From NCBI GenBank assembly GCA_037975125.1, contig CM075862.1, positions 57,955,279 to 58,019,278 on the forward strand: DNA of 64,000 nucleotides. Direction: 5' to 3'. The notes beneath the pieces are model-generated. The model worked only from the letters and a program-made list of their open reading frames with translations. It was not told where the DNA came from and did not search any database. Source of the DNA: Latrodectus hesperus. Lineage: Eukaryota; Arthropoda; Arachnida; Araneae; Theridiidae. The stretch's first letter is position 1. Each line of letters starts with the position of its first letter. Made by a program: the position numbers and the translations under genes. Below are positions 1 through 11,261 of the stretch, piece after piece.

Positions 1-727
1 GGATAGTAATAATTTAAATGATCCTATTCAAATCCCTGTGGAATAAGCATTACTTATTATATATCTAAATTAAAATTAATTATCTTAAAAATCATCGGGT
101 GTTTGGTCAAAATTCGGTAGGTAGAATTAGTTTTCCTTAATTTATTCAAATGTAATTTTTCATATGCATCTAATGAAAGATATGCCACAGATTTTTGCAG
201 TAAACTAGTTCAAATTTTAGTCATTGGATGACAGTCCTTAAAATTTCTTCATGTACGAATGCACGAGGTAGTCAACTCAGTAAGAATCTTGCTTCAGAAA
301 TCAGATAATCATTAAAAGAATCTTTTTCAGAACTAATCATGTTGTTACAAAAAAAAAATTATCAAGTTCTAATAGATAAACTGTTTAATCACAATAAGCA
401 ATTGCTCAGCAATACTGGTTGATAACCAGCATTAAGAGGAGATGCGAAAAGTGACTTTATGAAAATATAATTTGTATAAAATTATTATGAAATTTGAAAA
501 GTCGGAGTATTAATTGCGACGACAGAAAAAGTTTAGATAGTGGATCAGAAAATGGTTGCGAATAAATCTATAGAAGTCATTGATTTTGTCTTGAAAAACC
601 AATGTATCTTTTTGACAACTGTTTGTTTAATATCGCGATATTTGTGCCAATTCCATAGTGAACAAAAAAAACAGATTTTTTTATTTATTTTTTTTTTTTT
701 TTTTGTAAATGGAAACTATTTACAACT
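1..727. other. AT-rich non-coding stretch
   Basis: No recognisable gene or repeat family. A near-pure T run lies at about 686-703. The short open frame starting at 540 runs through this poly-T tract and the following hairpin and has no protein-like composition, so it is not called. Confidence 0.6.
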
Positions 728-763
728 TGCCATTTACATTTTTAAATTTAAATGTAAATGGCA
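728..763. repeat. Perfect 14-bp stem-loop
   Basis: Bases 728-741 are the exact reverse complement of 750-763, with an 8-base AT loop (742-749). The stem contains GC pairs (TGCC...GGCA), so it is more than simple AT symmetry. Function unknown; it may be a remnant of a small inverted-repeat element. Confidence 0.85.
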
Positions 764-827
764 TTGGCACACATGACATTTGATTGACACACATGACACA
801 TGGCATTGACACACATGACACATGACA
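759..827. repeat. Short CACATGACA minisatellite
   Basis: About three imperfect tandem copies of a 20-22 bp unit built on TTGACACACATGACACAT. It immediately follows the hairpin and shares its last bases. Nothing indicates a function. Confidence 0.75.
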
Positions 828-835
828 AAGATGCG

Positions 836-973
836 TGACTTCATATTTTCTTTTTCGTATTTTTCTCGTAAACTAGGGATCGTACACGCTTCTTTGCGCA
901 GTTTTTATGTACTCCCCACAAGGTATCTAGGTGTGCAGATCTTATGCGGTCGTTTTGGAACACCCTGTATATA
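836..973. mobile_element. Possible terminal fragment of a mariner-type element
   Basis: The motif TTTTGGAACACCCTGTATA (about 953-971) resembles a terminal motif common on arthropod Tc1/mariner-type elements, which read TATACAGGGTGTTCC inward from the end. The preceding ~110 bases are less AT-rich than the surroundings, as expected for transposon DNA. No matching opposite terminus is visible to the left, so this is at most a truncated relic. The family assignment rests on the terminal motif alone. Confidence 0.4.
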
Positions 974-980
974 CCGGTTA

Positions 981-1247
<267 letters not shown>

Positions 1248-4200
1248 GGACGATTCTGTATAAAGAAGTATTTAAGTTAAATATTAAATCTTATATCTGA
1301 ATGTACTGGCTTCGCTGTAATTTATTTGTATAAAATTACAGCCTGTCCAATAAATTTATAGCAGACAACTATTTTATGACAAACCTATTTATATAAAGTG
1401 TATCGAAAAATAAACACAATTTCGAAGGTGTTGATATTTTAGTTTTAGTTTAAACATGTATCATGAAATTCTATAGATTATAGCTTGTTGTATGAAATAA
1501 TACATTTTGTGCAAAACATGTTTTAAATTCTATTCTAGTTGTCAGCTAAAAATAATACATAACTTTCAACAGTGAAAATAGGACTTACATTATTTCTTTT
1601 TTCTATTAAGTAAACAAAAATTAGCAAAGAATGAAAGAGTTAAAAAATAATCACTGTGATAGAAATATCAGTTAAAAACTGAAAATATAAATTTTTCTGC
1701 TATTTATTACATAAAAATGTATACATTACAAAATAAATTAATTAACAATGGCACAAAAAATTAATTCTCATCAAGAATGAAGTGACATATGAATTTTCGT
1801 TAATATCATATCGAATGAGATTTTAAAAGTTTAACAGTCTTTTTATTTACATTATTATATAAACATGAGATTCGGAACTCTTTAAATCTTCTACTTAATA
1901 ATTTTTTTCTTACGATTTATGTGGAAAAATGGAAACACATTCGTTATGGAGAATGAAATGATAACTAATTTAAAAATAAACAAAAAAAATAGTTCATATT
2001 ATTTTTTAGTAGAATTCTCTTAAAAAACAGAATTTAATAAATTTAATAGGTAATTTATGTCATAATTACGTTTTTCAAAACTAATTATGGTAATTAAACA
2101 ATATATAATTAAAGTGAAGAAAGAAATTTATATGTATTTTAAATTAGAGTCAGAGCTAGGGACCAACAACCTGACTTAAATCTGATCATGTGTTCCTTTT
2201 ACACATGTTTTCTCAATTCTGTCCTTCAGTAAACTTCAATGGGCAGTCAAAATAACTATTTTAATTTTACATAATTTTAAAAAATTAATTTGTAAATCAT
2301 TATTCAGTGTCATGTGTGACTATAGAGTGTATGTTAAACAATTCTTCACACTTTCATATTTAAAACACTTTGATTATTAAAATTTTATAAAAAAAAAGTG
2401 TTCTAGAATAGAAATAAACATTTCTGAGTTTTAAAACTTGTGCAATATATATTTTTTAAATAATAAAGAAAGTAATAGAGCATATATGACAAAATTAAAA
2501 ACTGAAAGTTCTTAAGGATTGCAAATAAATTTCATTGGGTTATCATAATGTCAAACAATTCACAACAATTAGTTCAAAATTTTAGGTTTCATTATAATTA
2601 CATAATTACCTTCGATGATGATAAAGAAATGCAATTTTCACTAATAAATATCGATGTCAATTTTACATAAAACATTTTACAATGAAACTGATTATTTCAG
2701 AGTGAATTTTATTTTTATAAATTTGCATTACGATATTAATTTTATAGTTCAGAATTTGATAACATAGTGATAATTTTTGCTTCTACAAGTAAAAAATTAT
2801 AATTTTTAATCAAAGATTAATATTTAAGAATTTTTCATTGTTTTTGAAACATAAAATTATTAGTCATTACAATTATCAGAAAACTTATTTTAAATCTTAT
2901 TGCATTTAAATAAAATTTAATTAATTACATAATTTGCTTATTAGTTTTAAATATATTAGCTTAACATTGTTTTTGCATGTGATTTGCTTACTGAAAAGTA
3001 AAGAAATATATAGAAAAAAGTTTGGAAGTCATAAGGAATAAAACGTTTCCAAAGATAAATAAGAATATTTATTGAGTAGTAGCAAGCACACAGAAATTAA
3101 AACACACTAAAGACATCTTTACTTTGCAACACTTAAGATAAAAATATTGAAAAAAATATATCTAATATAAAATTGATAAAAATATATCTAACGAGATAAA
3201 TATTGATAAAAATATATCTGAAAATCTAATTGCAAAATCATACCTCTTTATTTTGGCGGATTTATTACCTAGCAAATATTTAATGGCAAAAATAAACAAT
3301 TTCCAATAGACATTAAGAAAATGTTTAATCTATCTCAATCAATTTTCTTGAAATTGAAGTTGTATCACAAACAATTATCTACGAATGCTAATTCCGTACA
3401 TTGTTGTAATTCTCAATAATTAGTCTAATTTAAATTCCTCCCTAGATGATTTTTTCAAACTTTTGATACTATATTCCACAGCAATCAACGATCTGTTATC
3501 CAATCCGTTAATTGACTAATCACATTTATCGACCATCACATTTAATATCGAAATAACTGTCTCAGGGAAAGATTCTAAATCCATTCTAATAATTGCTTTG
3601 TCAGAGTAACATATGACCTCGTTCTCATATGAATTTATCTCCTTTATGTTTTATTTACATGTATATCTTGTTAAAGGTTTACGCTTTCAAAATAAATTAC
3701 CTATCCCATTTTACAGAAATTTAACAATTAAGTGACATTTGAGAAATTAAATATGCATTGGGCAGTAGTATATTACTGATAAAGTTTAAAATTTGTTTTA
3801 ATTTCTAATAGTGTGTGTTATTTTGGCATACCATACATTCGAACTTAAACTGAAATGTTTAAATATATACTAATGGTAAAGGTAATCTTACATAAATTTC
3901 AAAACTTTTAATGTGATTTAGGTATTAAACTCTCAATTTTAAAGATTTTATATGATTGCATGCATTATTTCTTATAAAAAATATATAGAATAAGTTTTAA
4001 ATAGTGAAATGATATTTCTTTAATTTTTTAATGTGGCTTATATATAAGACAGGTAACCTTATATCAAGTATTTTTCATAAAGATAGTAGTTATTTTTATA
4101 TACAAAAACTATAATTAATCTGTTTCATTTTAATATAATAATAGTGTATATACCTATAATATAACTTCCCTTTTAATTATTTTATTTCCAAAAATATATA

Positions 4201-6006
4201 TTTTATCATTAAAACTGTCAGAAATTGCTGATAACTATGATTACTTTTAAAATAGTATTAATTGTGAAAGTTTCAAATTATTTTTTTCTACAAATATTTG
4301 TCTGGTAGCAAAAAAAAAAAATAAAAATAAACAATATATTTGCATGGAGATATTCCTGGTCAAAACTAATTTTAAACTTATTTCATTTGGGTCTGGAATT
4401 TTAAATATACAGCAATATTTTTCATTTAAAGAAATAACAGAGCGACATTTTATAATTTGCGTCAACCAGTTTTCAGATTGCAAAAATTCACTATAATGAA
4501 CCCATTACATATCTTTGACGTGGTAAAAAAAATGTATTCATTTATTTTTATTTACTGCATTTTTATAAATTTTAATATTGCGTGTTTCCTAAGGAATCCA
4601 CAAATTAATGAGATAACGTTTTTTTCTGACTACCTTCACATGAATTTTTTTGAAAATATTTTGAGATTAATTTTTTTTAAAATAATGAAGATTTTCATCC
4701 TGCAAACTTGTAATAATCATGTGAAGAGTGTGTTCTGAAATTTAATAAAGAGCAGAAGCATATTCTGGAGTCTGTCAAAGATTGTATTGCAACTTGTTTA
4801 ATCTTACCGGGTATTATGAAAGTGTATCAGGAGGGTTTTTAAGTTTAAACAATTAACATAAACGAGACTTAGTGTTAGGATTTTTAATAATAGAAATTTG
4901 CAAAAAAATATTTATTAAATTTAATACATTAAAGAGCAAAAAATCTTGCATTGATTTATTAAAAGAGAATTAAATTTAATAAATAATTATATTTAGATTT
5001 TATTTGGGGAATCCGATTAGCCACAAATATAAATTACAATTATAAGTTAAAGAACATAATTTCAACAAATATTGATTATTTCTTAATAAAACTTCAAGAA
5101 TTGAGTTTATCTTAAATTTACAAGGAAATTTATATTTATTTTAAATTTGAAAGCAAATATTCGCAATAATATTTGAATAAAAGTGATCAAATCTGATTTT
5201 ATTACAATGATTTTAATGTTAATCTCTGTAAAAATGGCATTCAACGTAAAATATTATCGAACACTTTAACAAAATGTTAGGAAAAATTTATGCAAACTAT
5301 TAAGCAATTTCAACTATTTCAATTTGTCGTAATTTTTTTCATTCATTTGGACTGAAGACAATGAAAATTTTAAACATGATTTGTAAAGAAATTAATAAGT
5401 AAATAAATTATAAAACTGAAATACATGAAATAATTCAATTACGTGATAAATACGCAGATATTTTTCTTACAAAATCAAATAATATCAAGTGTTTACAAAT
5501 GGAAATTCACTGTTGATACAAGCAGCGGTAATAACTTTAAATATTTATATACTTAGGTGTGGTCGCATATAACAAAATTTTTAGTTATTAAATTAAAGTT
5601 AATTTTTTTCCATAGCTCTACCAGGTCAACAAAAATAAGACTCCAAGAAAAAAAGGAAATGTAATGCGTAACAGAGATATGGAGATTGCCTTATTATTGC
5701 TAAAATGTTTATTAAAAATAAAACTTACACCTTATGTTGTACGCTCTCAAACATATTTTATCATTCAAAGTGATAAAAATGTTAACTATTGAGTAATAGA
5801 AGACATACATTTCTCATTCAGGAATTAAGATAAAAAGGAATTTTTGATCTCAAAGAGTAAAATGCTGATATTATATACACACTACAGTATTTTAGATTAA
5901 TATTTTCAAATTCTCCAGGAAACATTACAGCTGAAGTAATGAAATAAATGATTACAATATTTGTAATTTTCATAAGGTAATTGGATGAAAACATAATTAA
6001 TAAATG
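1248..6006. other. AT-rich sequence without recognisable genes
   Basis: About 4.7 kb with no recognisable coding homology, RNA gene or element termini on either strand. Short open frames here (for example at 4247-4483 reverse and 4457-4738 forward) overlap each other, are rich in Phe/Ile/Asn/Lys as AT-rich DNA dictates, and are judged chance. Confidence 0.6.
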
Positions 6007-6469
6007 GGTTAGATCTACGTTTCTCAACCTTTTAGTATTCACGTCCCAATTTTCAATTATAATTTTCATCACCCCCCCCACCGCATACAATAAAATGTAT
6101 ACAATAATAATGTATTTTGAGTATTTTTGCGCTAAACCTACACTACAACCTTAATTTTAAACATTACAAATTACCAATAATACGGAAATTTATTGACAGT
6201 TTGCGACATCAGCATTGAAAAAACAAGAACATTATGCCTTTTTATTGTTCTTGCGTCCCGCCATGTCGAGCATTCTCACAGTTTCGCGAGAAGTTACGAT
6301 TTGACTGGAATTTGTCTGATCAGCTTAAAAGTTAAGTTAGGAGCTTGCGCAGATGTGAACAAATGTTTCCTCATAGGGAGAAGGAGAAAGTTCTATGACG
6401 CCAATTTCAATTCCAGACAATCTCATTCGAGTCTATCCTTCTCTCGCTATTGAATACATTCTGAATGTG

Positions 6470-6589
<120 letters not shown>

Positions 6590-6624
6590 AAATAATATTC
6601 ATGACAGCAGACTTATGCGGAATC

Positions 6625-8406
6625 ATGGATAAATTTTTAAGCGGGGGTTAGCGAGCATTAAACGATAGATAAGCATCGACATGTACACAGACGAGCGTGG
6701 TTCCGAAAATAAAATCAAGGAAATATTCTCAAGAATACTTAAATTTTGGGTTCACTAGTACTGAAGTAAATGAAAAAGAAAGTCCCCTGTGTTACATTTG
6801 TACAAAAATGTTGGTGGGAGACAGCATGAAACCTAATAAACTTAAACAACAATTGGAAATGCTTCATAGTGAGTACGTAAACAAATCCAGAGAATTCCTC
6901 GAAATAAAATTAAAATCATATGAAAAGAAAAAATCATTGTTTAAAAAAAACTTTGTGAATGAAACAGCCAGATGTAAAAAGCCTTACATTATTGGTGAAG
7001 AGCTTATTTTGCCAGCTGCAAATGAGATTGCAGAAATTATCTTTGTAGATAATTTTGCAAAAAAATTGCTTTCAAATGATACTGTTTCCCGTCGATTGCT
7101 GATATAGCTGCAGATGTAGAGTGTCAGCTTTTGTCAAAGTTGTGTGACAAATTGTTTTCAATACAACTCTATGAAGCAACAGATACTATAAAAGATGCTA
7201 ATTTCATTGTCTATATTAGATTTTGTGATGATTTGTCAGTAGTAGAATTACTTTTCTGCAAACTAATAGAACTCAAAGCAACAACACTCGCGTTATTTAC
7301 TATCTTAAACGATTTTATGAACGAGGCAAACATAGAATGGAAAAATTGCGTCAGAATATGCACCGATGGTGCTCGTTTTATGCTCGGGAGATTCCAAAGT
7401 ATTCAAGCACTTGTGAAACAAAAATTGCTACAGTGCGTCTGGACACATTGCATGATCCACAGAGAAGCTTTGACTTCCAAAGAAATGAGTTCTGGTTTGA
7501 ATATGGTGTTAACTAGGGTTGTTACCGTAGTAAATTATATAAAAGTGAGACCTCGGAAATCAAGAATCTTTTCCAGTTTTTGTAAAGACATGGGTGCAGT
7601 ACAGTCAGCGTTACTATTTTAATGCGAGGCAAGATGGTTATCACGAGGGAAATTTTTGTAACGTGTTTATGAATTAAGAAAAGAAATCGCCATTTTCCTA
7701 GAAGAGGAAAACAGACCGGAATTCTGAGAATTTTCACGGTAGTTTATTTGTGATGAAATTGTGCTACATGTGTGTGTGGTTGACAAATTAAATAACTTGA
7801 ATCTTCAACTGCAAAGAGAAAATGCACATATATTGGATACGAGTGATAAAGTTAATACTTTTTGTAGGAAATTGGAATTGTGGAACAGAAATTTAAGGCA
7901 AGAAAACTTAACAATGTATGCAAATTTGAATGATTGTATTAAAAATTACAAGGCTGAAGAACAACATGTAAAAGTTGTAATTGTAAACATTGAAAATCAC
8001 CAAGCAATGCTAGCAAAGAATTTTAAAAAGTACTTTCTTGCTGGCGACAAACTGATATCAAGTTACAAGTGGGTGAGGGATCCATTTCAAAATACTCCCG
8101 AAGGACTCTTAATTGAAGAGGAAGAAACCTTCATAGACTTCATTCAAGCGGTGAAACTAAAAGAGAATTGAGTAATAATCTTGAATATTGGGCAGGAGTG
8201 GATAATGAGTTTTTTCTGCACTATAAACAAGGGCATTTCGCATTCTACTACTATTTTCAACATCTTAACTTTGTGAAACTGGATTTTCTCCCGTGGCTTC
8301 TTTGAAGACAAAATATAGATCTCAACTAAATATAGAAAAAGAACTGAGAGTGTCTATTTCTAAGATTAAACCCTCTTTCGAAAGACAGGCCCAAGGAAGT
8401 CACTAA
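6625..8406 (+). pseudogene. hAT transposase pseudogene, ZBED5/FAM200-like
   Basis: This encoded a hAT-superfamily transposase similar to proteins annotated as ZBED5, FAM200 or SCAND3. The likely original ATG (MDKFL) is at 6625, in frame with what follows but broken by stops at 6649 and 6670. The BED zinc finger appears as LCYIC...KLKQQLEMLH, where the first ligand His of the usual LKRHLE pattern is Gln. Later blocks carry the hAT motif CTDGARFM with its catalytic Asp, then CVWTHCMIHREAL, then a C-terminal segment ending KPSFE and a stop at 8404. At least four frame changes or stops separate the blocks (open pieces at 6697-7107, 7131-7622 and 7761-8171). An internal segment after the BED domain is shortened relative to the family. 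It cannot make a transposase. Family recognition is from remembered motifs, not a search. Confidence 0.9.
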
Positions 8407-8799
8407 TAATTATTAAATTTATTTAATTTAGTAAATAGTTTTAATTTAATTATATTAAATGTGTCGAAATGTATTCTGTTTTGTATGTGTTTTTTTTTCC
8501 TTTCAGTCACTTAATCAATTTTTTAAATTACATTTTCTCTTGTTTATGCTCGCTCCCCCTTAAAGGGGTGCGCCCCTCAAGTTGAGAATCCTTGGGTTAG
8601 ATGATAACTTAACTATATGAATTAAAAAATGTGTTATTAAAAACTAAGCGCAATATTTAAAATTATTGATCATAAGATTAATTTTTTTTTAATCTCCAAA
8701 ACCTAAATTTTCAAATTGTTCATAAAAATATACACTTTAGTCACAATATTGTTAGCTTAAGTAGAATGATTAAAAATGTAAAAAACAATCTTTTTTAAC

Positions 8800-9233
8800 C
8801 GCAAAACCAGAAAGCCGTTAAAGTGCTTCTGACACTATGTTGTAAGGATGGCAGAGCTTCACATTTTTGACAGAGGTTCTACACCCGGAGATCGCTACTG
8901 TAAATTGGAGATATTATCCGTGTTTGACTGTTTCTGGGTTAAAGAGGTGCAGAGATCAGTTTTATAAATGACAATGCATAGATTCAATAGACTTCTACTG
9001 TTTATCAGTTAATGGAAAAGCATGGTATTACTTAGTTTAGATTGAGCCGGCCAATGTGCTCAATCAATTTATATCTCATAGAATAAGTTTGATGTTTTTG
9101 GGGTGACAAATTACTACTCAATTACATCTTCAAAAGAATATCCAACAATTGAAACAGATGCAGATTCAGAAATGGATATGCTTATCTCAAAAAAATTGTC
9201 AGACAATTTAGTGCTGAGTATGGACAGATGCTG
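8800..9233 (+). pseudogene. Tc1-type transposase fossil, 5' part (split by hAT)
   Basis: The 3' half of a Tc1/mariner (DD34E) transposase is readable in shifting frames. MAELHIFDRGST followed by GDRYC (about 8850-8907) matches the usual ELHVFDRGSVTGDRY block. FINDNA at 8961-8978 matches the FMDDNA block containing the second catalytic Asp. LSDNLVLSMDR (ending just before 9233) is the family's C-terminal IDNLVLSM helix. The frame runs straight into the hAT insertion at 9234 and resumes at 13313. The SPDLNPIE block with the catalytic Glu is not recognisable. The 5' end of this element is not defined. Confidence 0.8.
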
Positions 9234-9414
9234 GATTGTCTAAAGTTTGGCCCACGGGCCGCATGCGGCCCAAATGCCTTTAAAATGCGGCCCAAGCGCA
9301 AATTATGAAAATATTTAAATTTACACATTTTTGTTAAAAAAATAAATGTTGCAATATTTTTTATATAAAATCGATTTGCTGATATTTATTTTGAAAAAAA
9401 ATTTAACTCTTTAA

Positions 9415-9781
9415 CCCTTTGAATACCGAGGCTTGAATTCTTAGGGGTACTCAAAATACCAAAACCCCCGAAAATGTAGTTTTTCGTTTCCGAAGATTTC
9501 CTCCTCCCCCGGTGTAATCGTAGAAGCAATAAAATTTCCCAGGGTTCGTACAATGCAGTGTTGGACTGCATTGTTCTTCCCTGGTCAACTCTTATCACTA
9601 TACAAATTCTCCCTTTTGATCCGGAAGGAGATAAAAAAAAGCAATGGGTTTTCGGCACGCCTTCCACTGTCAACGTACAATGGCAAGCAGTGGGTAACAA
9701 ACATGCAAATAAACATGGCATTACCGGACGCTTTTGGTATTTTGGATGTACGGGTGTTTGGGCTCTTTGGTATTGAAAGGG
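9415..9781. mobile_element. piggyBac-type MITE, 367 bp
   Basis: It is flanked by TTAA on both sides (9411-9414 and 9782-9785), the piggyBac target site. The termini are inverted repeats: CCCTTTGAATACC at the left and CCCTTTCAATACC read inward from the right, differing at one base. A subterminal inverted motif CAAAATACCAAAA recurs at 9452-9464 and reversed at 9732-9744, so symmetry continues about 50 bases inward. No transposase is present, making it a non-autonomous miniature element. Open frames across it on both strands are incidental. It lies inside the 5' region of the hAT element, so it is younger than that insertion. Confidence 0.88.
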
Positions 9782-9785
9782 TTAA

Positions 9786-10104
9786 AGACAGCTTGTGTGG
9801 CCAGTTCTATTACTCTTAATGCCTGGAGTTTTCAGAGGTCGAAACTATAAAATGGACTGTTACTGGACCTTATTCTCCTTTCCTTCCTTCCAGAAATACT
9901 ATTTGAGAACATGAAAGAAAAAGGTGGGTCAGAATGTCATCTTGAATAGATGTTACTTTCTACCTCCCCGCATTGAGAGAAGTCCAAGCAATAAGTTATC
10001 AGAAAGAATAGAATAAAACTAAGAAACTGTGCTTCTAGCATATACACCAGTACTTTTAGTCACATGCAGTATCATGTAGAAAATAATTTTGAAGGTGTCT
10101 GTGG
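9786..10104. other. hAT 5' untranslated sequence between insertions
   Basis: Residual hAT-element DNA between the piggyBac MITE and the retroposon. No coding motif is recognisable. It includes a short TTCCTTCCTTCC pyrimidine tract near 9881. Confidence 0.5.
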
Positions 10105-10416
10105 TTTGGTTTGCTTGGGTTTATGGCACTGGGTCCTCAAGGGACTAATTGTGCACAACACAAGGTGTAAACATTTTATTTTCTTTTATTTATTTATTTA
10201 TTTTTTTAACTATTTCATATTCAACATAGTACGTGCATAACAATATAAATGAAGAAAGGGTAGACAGATAACAAAGATAAATCAACAAGTGTATATGATA
10301 GGTAAGAAGTTAAAAACAGGAATCAAATATGACAATAAAAACCGATGTGTTTTAAAAAATTAAAAATTTGATTATGAGGATTCACGCCCAACAAGTCCTT
10401 CATACAAATAGTATCA
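10105..10416 (-). mobile_element. 312-bp retroposon with 13-bp target duplication
   Basis: A perfect 13-base direct repeat AAGGTGTCTGTGG flanks it (10092-10104 and 10417-10429), the length expected for LINE-machinery insertion rather than a DNA transposon. Read on the minus strand, the insert ends with GCAAACCAAA, which could be a degenerate A-rich 3' tail. Its last ~80 bases (GGCACTGGGTCCTCAAGGGAC on the plus strand, about 10124-10144) are GC-richer than the rest. No coding motif or clear tRNA-type A/B box is seen, so SINE versus truncated LINE is unresolved. It is a later insertion into the hAT element. Confidence 0.78.
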
Positions 10417-10515
10417 AAGGTGTCTGTGGAAATGAGTTTCAAAAATATATATTGTTGCCAAGAAAAGAGAGAACATCACCCCAGAAAACCGCCCGAATAG
10501 TGGTTATTAATCAAA

Positions 10516-10549
10516 TTTGTATGCAGTATAATTAATTGTATTTTGATTT
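10516..10549 (+). repeat. 34-bp direct repeat, copy 1
   Basis: It matches 11125-11158 at 30 of 34 positions, starting TTTGTATGCA and ending ATTGTATTTTGATTT. It directly abuts the GC-rich promoter segment. It could be an old duplication in the hAT 5' region or a byproduct of the adjacent insertion. Confidence 0.8.
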
Positions 10550-10997
10550 TTGGCCAAAGGGAGCCCTCACAGAAAAAGGGGCCATCAAACGTTCGCAAAA
10601 GTTCGCCAAATGGATCCGGCCCGTTGGACTTCTTCTCGCTGAATCCCGTTCTGCGCGTGATCTTGGCGCATGGTCACGTGCCAGTTCCTACGTCACGCAC
10701 CGACTTGACCCAATAGCGCGTCTGCTACAGCTGGGGATGTTACAGAAAATTCTTCATGCTCTCTGAGTCTATAAAAGGGATCCCTGACCGGTCCACGTTC
10801 AATTTTCAAGACAGCCTTACCAGCCATCAAATTAGCTAGTAGTGGAGTACAGAGATTTTATTTCCTCTACGAGAGTATTATCCATCTCACCGTACAAATT
10901 GACTATTCCGGCACCTTGTTCTACTTTTCCATCCACCACCTGCCTTACTTCCATTACTGTGCTGTTAGGTGCCTTGTGTCCCAGTTTCAATATTCAG
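10550..10997 (+). mobile_element. GC-rich LTR-like promoter segment (possible solo LTR)
   Basis: An abrupt island of balanced base composition inside AT-rich DNA, bounded at both edges by the nonamer TTTTGATTT (10541-10549 and 10998-11006). It carries a TATA box with an initiator 31 bases downstream, then about 190 bases of transcribed-type sequence, an arrangement like U3-R-U5 of an LTR. No internal retroelement coding sequence follows, so a solo LTR is the favoured reading. Canonical TG...CA ends and a 5-bp duplication are not evident, and the nonamer is AT-rich, so the boundaries are tentative. A captured host promoter is the alternative. Confidence 0.45.
10770..10803 (+). promoter_or_regulatory. 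TATA box plus initiator core promoter
   Basis: TATAAAAGG begins at 10770 and a TTCAATT initiator-like site places a start A at about 10801, 31 bases downstream, the standard RNA polymerase II spacing. Upstream GC-rich DNA contains a CACGTG E-box core (10674-10679) and further GC-rich motifs. Whether it is active is unknown. Confidence 0.6.
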
Positions 10998-11124
10998 TTT
11001 TGATTTATAAAATTTACATATTCATTTGAAATTTCAAAATTTATAAATTTATTTTTACTATTTTGTTAAAATATCGTGTAAAACAATCTCATAAAAATTT
11101 AATATTCTTTGAAGAATTACAATA

Positions 11125-11158
11125 TTTGTATGCAATATACTGCATTGTATTTTGATTT
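11125..11158 (+). repeat. 34-bp direct repeat, copy 2
   Basis: Second copy of the 34-base repeat at 10516-10549 (30/34 identical), about 100 bases upstream of the hAT transposase start. Confidence 0.8.
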
Positions 11159-11261
11159 CCTAATTTTTGAATCAAATTCTTTAAAAAGATATGAATAAAT
11201 CATATTCATTATGGATATTTGCTTATAAAATTAAAATATATAATTTTTTTAGATGGCCTCC

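Noticed and set aside
8795..8942. Small TTAA-flanked segment with AACC...GGTT-like ends that could be a piggyBac MITE
   Set aside because: The inverted ends match poorly, and the interior reads as a Tc1 transposase block (FDRGST...GDRYC), which explains the sequence better.
9386..9819. Open frames of 72-111 codons on both strands
   Set aside because: They lie across the piggyBac-type MITE and overlap each other; no domain is recognisable.
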